The notes below the pieces were generated by a model, which was not told the DNA's origin, ran no database searches, and was given only the letters and a program-made list of their open reading frames with translations. A stretch of DNA of 5,098 nt from Clostridia bacterium (lineage in GTDB: Bacteria > Bacillota > Clostridia > HGM11514): positions 1 to 5,098 of the forward strand of contig CAAENE010000333.1 in NCBI GenBank assembly GCA_900757255.1. The letters are read 5' to 3'. The translations under genes were made by a program, and so were the position numbers. Position 1 is the stretch's first letter, and every line of letters begins with the position of its first letter. Below are positions 1-5,098 of this stretch, in pieces.

Positions 1-211
1 CGATATCGTGTCCATCGCTCGTAAAATCGGTACCTTTGAAACGTCTATTCTGCCTTATGAGGATTGCTGTACCGTCTTTGTTGCAAAACACCCGAAAACA
101 AAACCGCGCCTGGAGCCAATCAAACAGTCCGAAAGTGAACTTTCCATTGACGAGCTGGTTCAAAAGGCTGTAGAAGGTGCAGAATTGATTGAAATTCGGG
201 ATCATTTTTAA
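1..211 (+). CDS. thiI: ThiI, tRNA 4-thiouridine synthase, C-terminal end (5' truncated by window edge)
   Basis: The reading frame is open from base 2 and ends with TAA at 209-211, so only about the last 69 residues are present. The run IGTFETSILPYEDCCTVF followed by KHPKTKP is characteristic of the C-terminal end of the ThiI PP-loop domain. In this family, ThiI adenylates U8 of tRNA and inserts sulfur to make 4-thiouridine; in many bacteria it also supplies sulfur for the thiamine thiazole ring. The sulfur comes from a cysteine desulfurase. The protein stops about 40 residues after this motif, so it lacks the C-terminal rhodanese domain of the E. coli enzyme and is of the shorter Bacillus/Clostridium type. 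GTG at 8 is an internal codon, not a start. It lies 40 bp upstream of cinA on the same strand, which suggests co-transcription. The true start and the THUMP domain lie outside the window. Confidence 0.9.
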   Translation, partial: DIVSIARKIGTFETSILPYEDCCTVFVAKHPKTKPRLEPIKQSESELSIDELVQKAVEGAELIEIRDHF

Positions 212-241
212 GTTTACATAAATAATGTATTGACAGAAATG

Positions 242-254
242 AGGGATTTTTTTG
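242..254 (+). promoter_or_regulatory. Ribosome binding site that selects the TTG start of cinA
   Basis: AGGG at 242-245 lies 6 nt before TTG at 252-254. No ATG or GTG in the same frame lies between the Shine-Dalgarno site and the conserved CinA N-terminus (CEIICVGTELLLG). The TTG is therefore the only start that keeps the complete domain. Confidence 0.7.
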
Positions 255-1487
255 AATTGTGAAATAATATGTGTTGGGACAGAGCTCCTGCTGGGAAATA
301 TTTTGAACACCGATGCTAAATTCCTGTCAGAACGCCTTTCAGAACTGGGGATCAATGTATTTTACCAGACGGTGGTAGGGGATAATCCCGAGCGCCTGCA
401 AAAGGCGATCGATATAGCGTTTTCCCGCTGTGATATGATTCTTTTTTCCGGCGGACTGGGTCCGACCGAGGATGATTTGACGAAAGAAACCGTCGCCCGG
501 ACAATGGGATGTGAATTAAAATTACATCAGGAAAGCTTGGATCATATCAAGACATATTTTCAAAAGCTATGCCGCAATATGACCAAAAACAATGAAAAAC
601 AGGCGATGCTGCCGGAAGGCTGTATCGTATTTCCGAATCTGAACGGTACCGCTCCGGGATGCGCAATTGAAAAAGACGGTAAGATTGCAATTTTACTGCC
701 GGGACCTCCAAGCGAGCTGACCCTTATGTTTAATACCTTTGTATTTCCATATCTGCAGGAAAAAACGAATGAAACGATTGTGTCTAAAACCCTGCGGGTT
801 TTCGGCATTGGAGAATCAGCTGTGGAGACAGAGATTTTGGACATTATCCAAAACGGTCAAAATCCGACTGTTGCGCCTTATGCAAAGACCTGCGAGGTAC
901 ATCTCCGGATCACGGCAAAAACAGATTGTGAGCAATCCGGCCAAAAAATGATTGCTGAGACAGAGTATAAAATCCGCGAAAGGATAGGGGAGTATATCTA
1001 TGGCTATGACGAAAATACCCTGGAAAGTGTTGTCGTCGGTTTATTGAAAGAAAAAGGCTTGACTCTATCGACTGCGGAATCCTGTACAGGAGGCATGATT
1101 GCAGAGAAAATCACTTCTGTGCCGGGCTCCTCCGATGTGTTTGGATTTGGATTTGTCACCTATGCCAACCAGGCCAAAGAAACCCTTTTAGGCGTTGATA
1201 CACTAAAAGAGCATGGCGCGGTCAGTGAAGAAACGGCAATTTCCATGGCGGAAGGCGCTCTGCAAAAATCAGGCAGTGATATTTCCGTTGCCGTCACCGG
1301 TATTGCCGGACCGGGTGGAGGAACCGACGAAAAACCGGTTGGATTGGTCTATATTGCTGCAGCGCAAAAAGGCGGTAAAACGCTCTGTCAAAAGCATCAA
1401 TTCAGCGGTTCGCGTGATAGGAATCGAACGATGACTGCTATGACGGCTCTGTCTATCATCCGGAAAATATTATTGGAAAGAGAATAA
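252..1487 (+). CDS. cinA: CinA, two-domain nicotinamide-nucleotide amidohydrolase (competence/damage-inducible protein A family)
   Basis: The 411-residue product has the usual length of full CinA proteins. Residues 1 to about 170 form the MoCF/MoaB-like domain, with VGTELLLGNILNTD (8-21), SGGLGPTEDD (66-75) and LPGPPSE (149-155); related domains hydrolyse ADP-ribose. Residues from about 255 to 411 form the PncC amidase domain, with STAESCTGG (273-281, presumed catalytic Ser277), VPGSS (290-294) and VTGIAGPGGGT (348-358). PncC enzymes deamidate nicotinamide mononucleotide, for example that released by NAD-dependent DNA ligase, to nicotinate mononucleotide for NAD resynthesis. No signal peptide or membrane segment is visible, so it is cytoplasmic. 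Translation starts at TTG 252. It follows thiI by 40 bp and ends just before a strong terminator, so it is probably the last gene of that unit. A role in competence is known only in some relatives and cannot be read from this sequence. Confidence 0.95.
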   Translation: MNCEIICVGTELLLGNILNTDAKFLSERLSELGINVFYQTVVGDNPERLQKAIDIAFSRCDMILFSGGLGPTEDDLTKETVARTMGCELKLHQESLDHIKTYFQKLCRNMTKNNEKQAMLPEGCIVFPNLNGTAPGCAIEKDGKIAILLPGPPSELTLMFNTFVFPYLQEKTNETIVSKTLRVFGIGESAVETEILDIIQNGQNPTVAPYAKTCEVHLRITAKTDCEQSGQKMIAETEYKIRERIGEYIYGYDENTLESVVVGLLKEKGLTLSTAESCTGGMIAEKITSVPGSSDVFGFGFVTYANQAKETLLGVDTLKEHGAVSEETAISMAEGALQKSGSDISVAVTGIAGPGGGTDEKPVGLVYIAAAQKGGKTLCQKHQFSGSRDRNRTMTAMTALSIIRKILLERE

Positions 1488-1489
1488 AT

Positions 1490-1520
1490 AAAAAGAAAGC
1501 AGAACTTCTGCTTTCTTTTT
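1490..1520. terminator. Bidirectional intrinsic terminator between convergent genes
   Basis: A perfect inverted repeat pairs 1490-1504 (five A, then GAAAGCAGAA) with 1506-1520 (TTCTGCTTTC, then five T) around C1505. In practice this is a stem of about 14 bp with a 3-nt loop. The + strand ends in a T-rich run after the GC-containing stem core. The - strand also ends T-rich (TTTTT followed by ATTTATT). It lies between the cinA stop (1487) and the stop of the convergent GH18 gene (1536), so it can serve both. Confidence 0.88.
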
Positions 1521-1535
1521 GTTTGGAAGATATCT

Positions 1536-3410
1536 TTATTTTTCCTGACTGCCAAGCGCATCGTTTATGATATCCCATGCGTTTTCTGTTTCATCTCCGG
1601 ACCGCCAGGTTCCGATTCCGGCAAGCTGATACTTTTTCACCAGCTCTGACCGGCTTTTGAGCGAGGTTTCATCTTCAAGCCAGATTTTATTCACCTTATT
1701 ATCCTTTTCAAACTCAGCATAATTCTGGCCCGTTTCCGCATGGAATGCCGCCACCGCACCGTTTTCCTCTAAAATTTCCTGTGCCTGGTCCATGGAAAGG
1801 GAATCGTTCTGTACCACTTCACCATTTTCTTCCTGCCATAGTCTGGTATAAAAGGGGATTCCCAGGACCAGGCGGTCGCTGTCCACTTCATTTAAGACGC
1901 CCTGTATTCCTTCCTCCGTCCATTGGATTGACGCGATCGTACCAGCCGTCTTAGAAGTCCTTGGGAATTGGTCATAGGACATCAGCATCAGATAATCCGA
2001 TATATTGTTCAGTGTTTTTCGGTCATAGCACATGGAATAAAATTTGGAACCGGTATTGATTCGGGTAATATCAACAGATACGATCAGACCGGTCTTGTGA
2101 GCATAAAAAGATAGCTGCCTGACAAAGTCGTTGAAGTCAGTTTTATCCTCTTCATACATATTTTCAAAGTCAACATTAATTCCCGTTACACCAAGCTGTT
2201 TCGCACTTTTTATCATTTCTTTTATCAGAGTAAACCGTGCATTTTTGTCTTTGATAAACTGTCGGTTAATATCAGGGTTGAATCCATTTGACACCAGCGC
2301 CCAGATTTCTTTTTCCTTTTTCTGTGCTGTATCAGCATAACTTTGGCTGGTGTAATTGCCAAGATAAAGCTTTTGCGTTTCGCTCTCATTTAATAAAACA
2401 GCGTTCTGCGGAATCTCATGTTCCTTGCTGCTTAAAATCTTATACCAGGTGGGGGAAACGATTTCCGCCTTGCTGTCAAACGTATATTCGGCGTCCGGTT
2501 TGCTGACATATTCCCAGCTCAGCTTGATTGGCGTGTCATTGCTCATTCTCTCTAAGCTGTCATAAACCGACCAGTTTCCATCAGCCTTTTGTAAATAATA
2601 AATTTCCTCGCACCGCATTGTTTTGAGCTCGCCGTTTACCGGAAATTCGCTTTTATAGGTTACTTCGGCGCTGCATTTGCCGTCCCCAATCCGTTCTGTC
2701 ATGATAGTATAGTTACCGTTTTTCCGGTTTGTCAGGGTATTTTCGTTAAAAACGTCAACATTATCTTTTAGCGTCTGATACCGCTCCTTTTCAAAGGAAG
2801 AAGAAACTGTAAGCTTATACTCTGTATCGCCGTTTAGGTAATTGCGGACGCTATCGCGCAAAATGATATTTTCCGAGGTCTTAGAATTGCCGGGGGGATT
2901 ATTCATGACTGCAAGAATTAGGGAATAAAAATCTGATGCTTCAATTGTCTTGTCCATCTGTAAATCGACCTGGGTCAAAATCTGGTTTTCCAAAAGAGAT
3001 TGAATTTCTTTTGGCAGATCGCTTGACGTTGTATTTACCGGATAGCCTGCGGCACGTCCCAAAAAAGTGTATGCTTCATACCGCGTTACAGCTCTGTCAG
3101 GCTGGAAGCTGTCGCTCTGGCTGACCCATCCGCTTCGATATGCTTTCATGACCGGTTCGTAGCAAGCGTGCTCTTTCGGTAAATCAGAAAAATCCTGTAC
3201 TTCCTTCAGATTTTCGGTCATAAAGGCGTTTGCCAAAATAGCAACCGCCTGCGCTCTCGTCAGTTCTCCTTCGTATTTTATAAAAATCCCAAGTTCCTCC
3301 AATCGAGTGAAATCCGGCGGCCGGTCGAATACATAAAATTTATCGGGCAGGTTCAGCCCCAAAATCATTATGATACACAGCGACAAAAGCATTGTTACTG
3401 TTTTTCTCAC
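1536..3410 (-). CDS. Exported SLH-like and glycoside hydrolase family 18 protein (YaaH/SleL/YvbX-like)
   Basis: The product is 624 residues from GTG at 3410. Residues 1-20 have a short basic start and a hydrophobic run (MLLSLCIIMILGL), a signal peptide or anchor. Residues about 48-122 look like S-layer homology repeats: ELTRAQAVAILANAF (49-63), then SGWVSQSDSFQPDRAVTRYEA (93-113). Residues about 190-290 form a middle domain, perhaps NTF2-like (weak guess). Residues about 295-624 are GH18, with VSPTWY (318-323), WALVSNGF, GINVDFEN (410-417, proposed acid Glu416, Asp414), MSYD (477-480), GIPFYTRLW (517-525), KIWLED (575-580) and GTWRSG (600-605). Bacterial relatives cleave N-acetylglucosamine polymers such as peptidoglycan; the substrate here is inferred. 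The first Asp of the usual DGxNxDFE motif is Thr409. Upstream codons stay open to 3569, but that start would overlap the divergent bgl gene and put the hydrophobic segment inside. ATG at 3419 (627 residues) is the alternative start. It ends convergent with cinA. Confidence 0.85.
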   Translation of the reverse strand: MRKTVTMLLSLCIIMILGLNLPDKFYVFDRPPDFTRLEELGIFIKYEGELTRAQAVAILANAFMTENLKEVQDFSDLPKEHACYEPVMKAYRSGWVSQSDSFQPDRAVTRYEAYTFLGRAAGYPVNTTSSDLPKEIQSLLENQILTQVDLQMDKTIEASDFYSLILAVMNNPPGNSKTSENIILRDSVRNYLNGDTEYKLTVSSSFEKERYQTLKDNVDVFNENTLTNRKNGNYTIMTERIGDGKCSAEVTYKSEFPVNGELKTMRCEEIYYLQKADGNWSVYDSLERMSNDTPIKLSWEYVSKPDAEYTFDSKAEIVSPTWYKILSSKEHEIPQNAVLLNESETQKLYLGNYTSQSYADTAQKKEKEIWALVSNGFNPDINRQFIKDKNARFTLIKEMIKSAKQLGVTGINVDFENMYEEDKTDFNDFVRQLSFYAHKTGLIVSVDITRINTGSKFYSMCYDRKTLNNISDYLMLMSYDQFPRTSKTAGTIASIQWTEEGIQGVLNEVDSDRLVLGIPFYTRLWQEENGEVVQNDSLSMDQAQEILEENGAVAAFHAETGQNYAEFEKDNKVNKIWLEDETSLKSRSELVKKYQLAGIGTWRSGDETENAWDIINDALGSQEK

Positions 3411-3424
3411 AAATCTCATCCTTT
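3408..3424 (-). promoter_or_regulatory. Ribosome binding site deciding the start of the GH18 gene
   Basis: Read on the - strand, AAAGGA (3424-3419) is followed by 8 nt and then GTG (3410-3408). The nearby in-frame ATG (3419-3417) overlaps the last base of this site, leaving no usable spacing. GTG is therefore preferred. A leader starting at either codon keeps the basic residues before the hydrophobic segment. Confidence 0.55.
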
Positions 3425-3460
3425 CTTTTGCAATTTTTTTAACTATCGTTGTTTTATTAC

Positions 3461-3468
3461 ATCCTATG
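3461..3468 (-). promoter_or_regulatory. Possible -10 element (CATAGGAT) for the GH18 gene
   Basis: On the - strand, CATAGGAT lies about 50 nt before the GTG start. It resembles the CATAnnnT -10 element used by the sporulation sigma factors E and K of Firmicutes. The matching -35 region, 16 bp upstream, is poor. A sigma-A alternative, TTTCCA-N18-TAAAAT, lies further upstream on the same strand and is no more convincing. This is a weak call. Confidence 0.2.
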
Positions 3469-3496
3469 TACAAGCTTGGCATTTTAGAATCAGAAC

Positions 3497-3525
3497 TTGT
3501 CTTTTGGAAAAAGATGAGATATAAT
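3497..3525 (+). promoter_or_regulatory. Sigma-A promoter of the GH1 beta-glucosidase gene
   Basis: TTGTCT (3497-3502, 4 of 6 to consensus) and a perfect TATAAT (3520-3525) are separated by the ideal 17 bp. Transcription would start at about 3531-3533, giving a leader of about 25 nt that contains the strong ribosome binding site GGGAGG (3544-3549), 7 nt before ATG 3557. No CcpA-type cre site was recognised. Confidence 0.8.
3500..3514. repeat. Short inverted repeat inside the bgl promoter spacer, possible operator
   Basis: TCTTTT (3500-3505) and AAAAGA (3509-3514) are exact reverse complements around GGA. The repeat starts within the -35 element and ends before the -10, a place where a bound repressor would block RNA polymerase. 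The arms are short and mostly A/T, so chance is a real alternative. Confidence 0.3.
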
Positions 3526-3556
3526 CTAAGTATCAAATTAAAAGGGAGGTAATTAA

Positions 3557-4903
3557 ATGGGCTTTCCAAAAGGATTTTACTGGGGAGCAGCTACTGCTGC
3601 TTATCAGATAGAGGGTGCGGCAAAAGAAGATGGAAAAGGAGATAGCATTTGGGATATTTGTTCTAACAGGGACGGTTTTATTAAAACCGGCGATAGCGCA
3701 GATTTAGCCTGCGACCATTATCACAAATACCGTGAAGATGTCTCTTTGATGCGGGAAATCGGATTAAACTCCTATCGTTTTTCGATTAGCTGGCCCCGTA
3801 TTTTGCCGGATGGAACCGGAGCAGTCAATCAAAATGGCTTGGATTTTTACGACCGATTGGTCGATACATTGCTTGCCAATCATATAGAACCCTTTGTCAC
3901 ACTCTACCATTGGGACTTGCCATACGAATTATATAAAAGGGGAGGGTGGCTGAACCGGGAATGTGCTGACTGGTTTGCAGAGTATACCGGAATCGTTGCG
4001 GACAGGCTGTCTGACCGCGTCACCAAGTGGCTGACCATAAACGAACCGCAGTGCGCCGCCGGTGTTTCCTATTATGAAGGGAATCTTGCACCCGGTCTCA
4101 AGCTCTCACACAGAGAGGTTTTAGAGGTTTCACACAACATGCTGTTAGCACACGGTAAGAGCGTTATGGCTCTGCGTGCTGCTGCCAAATCCAAACCGGA
4201 AATCGGTTTTGCGCCGGTTGGCGTTATTCGTGTGCCGGCTTCTGAATATGATATCGATGCGGCGCGGCGGGCAATGTTTTCTATCACCGAAAAGAATCAT
4301 TGGAACAATACCTGGTGGATGGATCCCGTTTTTTTGGGCAGATATCCGGAAGATGGGCTTTGCATTTTTGAAGAAGACCTGCCTGATATTAAACCCGGGG
4401 ATATGGAGATGATTCATCAGCCGCTCGATTTTTTTGCCGCCAATATGTATCACGGAACTCCTGTCAAGGCTGCCGGTGAAAATGCTTTTGAAACCGTTCC
4501 CTACGGCTCGGGCTATCCGCAGAGCAGAATGAACTGGTATATCGTACCGGATGCGCTCTATTGGGGACCGAAATTCTTTTATGAACGGTATGGAAAGCCG
4601 ATATTAGTAACAGAAAACGGAACTTCCTGCCATGACTGGGTTTCCCTTGACGGTAAAGTCCATGACCCCCAGCGTATTGATTACATGCACCGCTATTTAA
4701 AACAGTTTCAGCGGGCTTGTGATGAGGGGATACCTTGTATGGGTTATATGTACTGGTCCCTGATGGATAACTTTGAGTGGCGGGAAGGCTTTTCACAGCG
4801 TTTTGGCCTGACCTATGTCAATTATCAGACGCAGAAGCGTATCTTGAAGGACAGCGCCTATTGGTACAGGGACGTTATCAAACACAATGGAGAAAATCTA
4901 TGA
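3557..4903 (+). CDS. Glycoside hydrolase family 1 beta-glucosidase
   Basis: The 448-residue product has the standard GH1 length. It opens with the N-terminal signature FPKGFYWGAATAAYQIEGA (3-21). It also has YRFSISWPRI (73-82), LYHWDLP (116-122), TINEP (160-164, acid/base Glu163) and VTENG (351-355, nucleophile Glu353). The C-terminal stretch is YWSLMDNFEWREGF (399-412), with Glu407 and Trp408 placed to bind the sugar hydroxyls. The DNFEW form, in place of the Ser/Lys/Tyr phosphate-binding pattern of 6-phospho-beta-glucosidases, argues for unphosphorylated beta-glucosides or short cello-oligosaccharides. Which sugar is preferred (glucose, galactose, fucose) cannot be told. There is no signal peptide, so it acts in the cytoplasm and would need a separate sugar transporter, not visible here. 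Start ATG 3557 follows GGGAGG by 7 nt and the sigma-A promoter by about 30 nt. Its stop overlaps the next start as ATGA. Confidence 0.96.
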   Translation: MGFPKGFYWGAATAAYQIEGAAKEDGKGDSIWDICSNRDGFIKTGDSADLACDHYHKYREDVSLMREIGLNSYRFSISWPRILPDGTGAVNQNGLDFYDRLVDTLLANHIEPFVTLYHWDLPYELYKRGGWLNRECADWFAEYTGIVADRLSDRVTKWLTINEPQCAAGVSYYEGNLAPGLKLSHREVLEVSHNMLLAHGKSVMALRAAAKSKPEIGFAPVGVIRVPASEYDIDAARRAMFSITEKNHWNNTWWMDPVFLGRYPEDGLCIFEEDLPDIKPGDMEMIHQPLDFFAANMYHGTPVKAAGENAFETVPYGSGYPQSRMNWYIVPDALYWGPKFFYERYGKPILVTENGTSCHDWVSLDGKVHDPQRIDYMHRYLKQFQRACDEGIPCMGYMYWSLMDNFEWREGFSQRFGLTYVNYQTQKRILKDSAYWYRDVIKHNGENL

Positions 4904-5098
4904 ATTATTCAGAAAAAACCAAACAAATCAAACGCTGTGAAGAATATCTGACAAGCATTGGATTTTCAAAATGCAAAGTGATGCATTTTAACACAACCGC
5001 CAAAATAGAAGTCCCTCTCTGCGATTTAATTCGCTGCGTCCTTTTATCAAAAAAAATCAGGGAGGAATTTCAAAAAATAGGGTTTAGCCATGTAACGC
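4900..5098 (+). CDS. LarE C-terminal-domain-like protein, N-terminal part (runs off the right edge)
   Basis: An ORF begins at ATG 4900, overlapping the bgl stop by ATGA, with GGAGA (4889-4893) 6 nt upstream; it stays open for 66 codons to the window end. The visible protein reads like the tail of LarE/TIGR00268 proteins: KRCEEYLTSIGFSKCKV (11-27) matches the 'eeflrelGfrqvrvr' segment. AKIEVPLCDLIR (34-45) matches 'ARIEVp.edi.r', and IREEFQKIGFSHVT (53-66) matches 'i.e.lk.lGFkyVTlDL'. LarE is the ATP-dependent sacrificial sulfur transferase of nickel-pincer cofactor assembly. Here the PP-loop ATPase domain that should precede this segment is absent, because the ORF starts where the C-terminal domain would. 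Either this is a free-standing small protein, or the domain sits at the front of a different protein. The match was made by eye from remembered family patterns. It would be translationally coupled to the beta-glucosidase. Confidence 0.6.
   Translation, partial: MNYSEKTKQIKRCEEYLTSIGFSKCKVMHFNTTAKIEVPLCDLIRCVLLSKKIREEFQKIGFSHVT

Noticed and set aside
215..229. Small inverted repeat TACAT-aaata-ATGTA between thiI and cinA
   Set aside because: Arms of only 5 bp, all but one pair A/T, and no following T-run. It is not a terminator, and there is no reason to call it an operator.
230..235. TTGACA upstream of cinA, a perfect -35 hexamer
   Set aside because: At 16-18 bp spacing the downstream sequence is TTTGAATT-like, with no -10 match, and it would fall on or after the TTG start. 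The 40-bp gap to thiI is better explained by a shared transcript.
3360..3410. Possible lipobox (LSLC) in the GH18 protein leader
   Set aside because: The residue before the Cys is Leu rather than Gly, Ala or Ser, and the Cys lies in the middle of the hydrophobic run, not at its end.
3471..3478. Palindrome CAAGCTTG in the divergent region
   Set aside because: An 8-bp palindrome alone is expected by chance often enough, and it is not positioned on either proposed promoter core.
3370..3552. A 60-residue hydrophobic ORF on the + strand in the divergent intergenic region
   Set aside because: It has no ribosome binding site, lies antisense to the GH18 signal segment (which explains its hydrophobic character) and runs through the bgl promoter. 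It is treated as a chance frame.
3411..3569. Upstream extension of the GH18 frame to ATG 3569
   Set aside because: It would overlap the divergent bgl start, add more than 50 residues of unrelated sequence before the signal segment, and has no matching ribosome binding site.
4072..4796. Several open frames on the - strand opposite the GH1 gene (70-110 codons)
   Set aside because: They have no recognisable domains or ribosome binding sites, and they lie wholly within a well-supported gene. They are shadow frames.

Overview
The window looks like chromosome of a low-to-moderate GC Firmicute, most likely a clostridial (Eubacteriales-type) bacterium. The reasons are purine-rich Shine-Dalgarno sites, TTG and probable GTG starts, a consensus sigma-A promoter, a T-rich intrinsic terminator, and a secreted glycosidase with SLH-type repeats. 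The organism is inferred from gene style; nothing in the window fixes a species. No tRNA, rRNA, CRISPR array, insertion sequence or phage gene was seen.

Left part (1-1520, + strand): the 3' end of thiI (tRNA 4-thiouridine synthase) is followed after 40 bp by a complete two-domain cinA (NMN deamidase type) with a TTG start. These two probably share a transcript. A strong hairpin with T-rich flanks at about 1490-1520 closes this unit and probably also stops transcription arriving from the opposite strand.

Middle (1536-3410, - strand): one large gene encodes an exported protein with an N-terminal hydrophobic signal or anchor, an SLH-like region, a middle domain of uncertain family, and a C-terminal glycoside hydrolase family 18 (YaaH/SleL/YvbX-like) catalytic domain. 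It probably binds and cuts N-acetylglucosamine-containing polymers at the cell surface.

Right part (3411-5098): a 146-bp divergent intergenic region carries a clear sigma-A promoter (TTGTCT-N17-TATAAT) for a cytoplasmic GH1 beta-glucosidase (bgl). That gene overlaps, by ATGA, the start of an ORF running off the right edge. The visible 66 residues of this ORF resemble the C-terminal domain of the sulfur transferase LarE, without the usual N-terminal PP-loop ATPase domain. This is the least ordinary item here. The rest reads as a housekeeping sulfur/NAD-recycling pair next to a surface and intracellular glycosidase pair.
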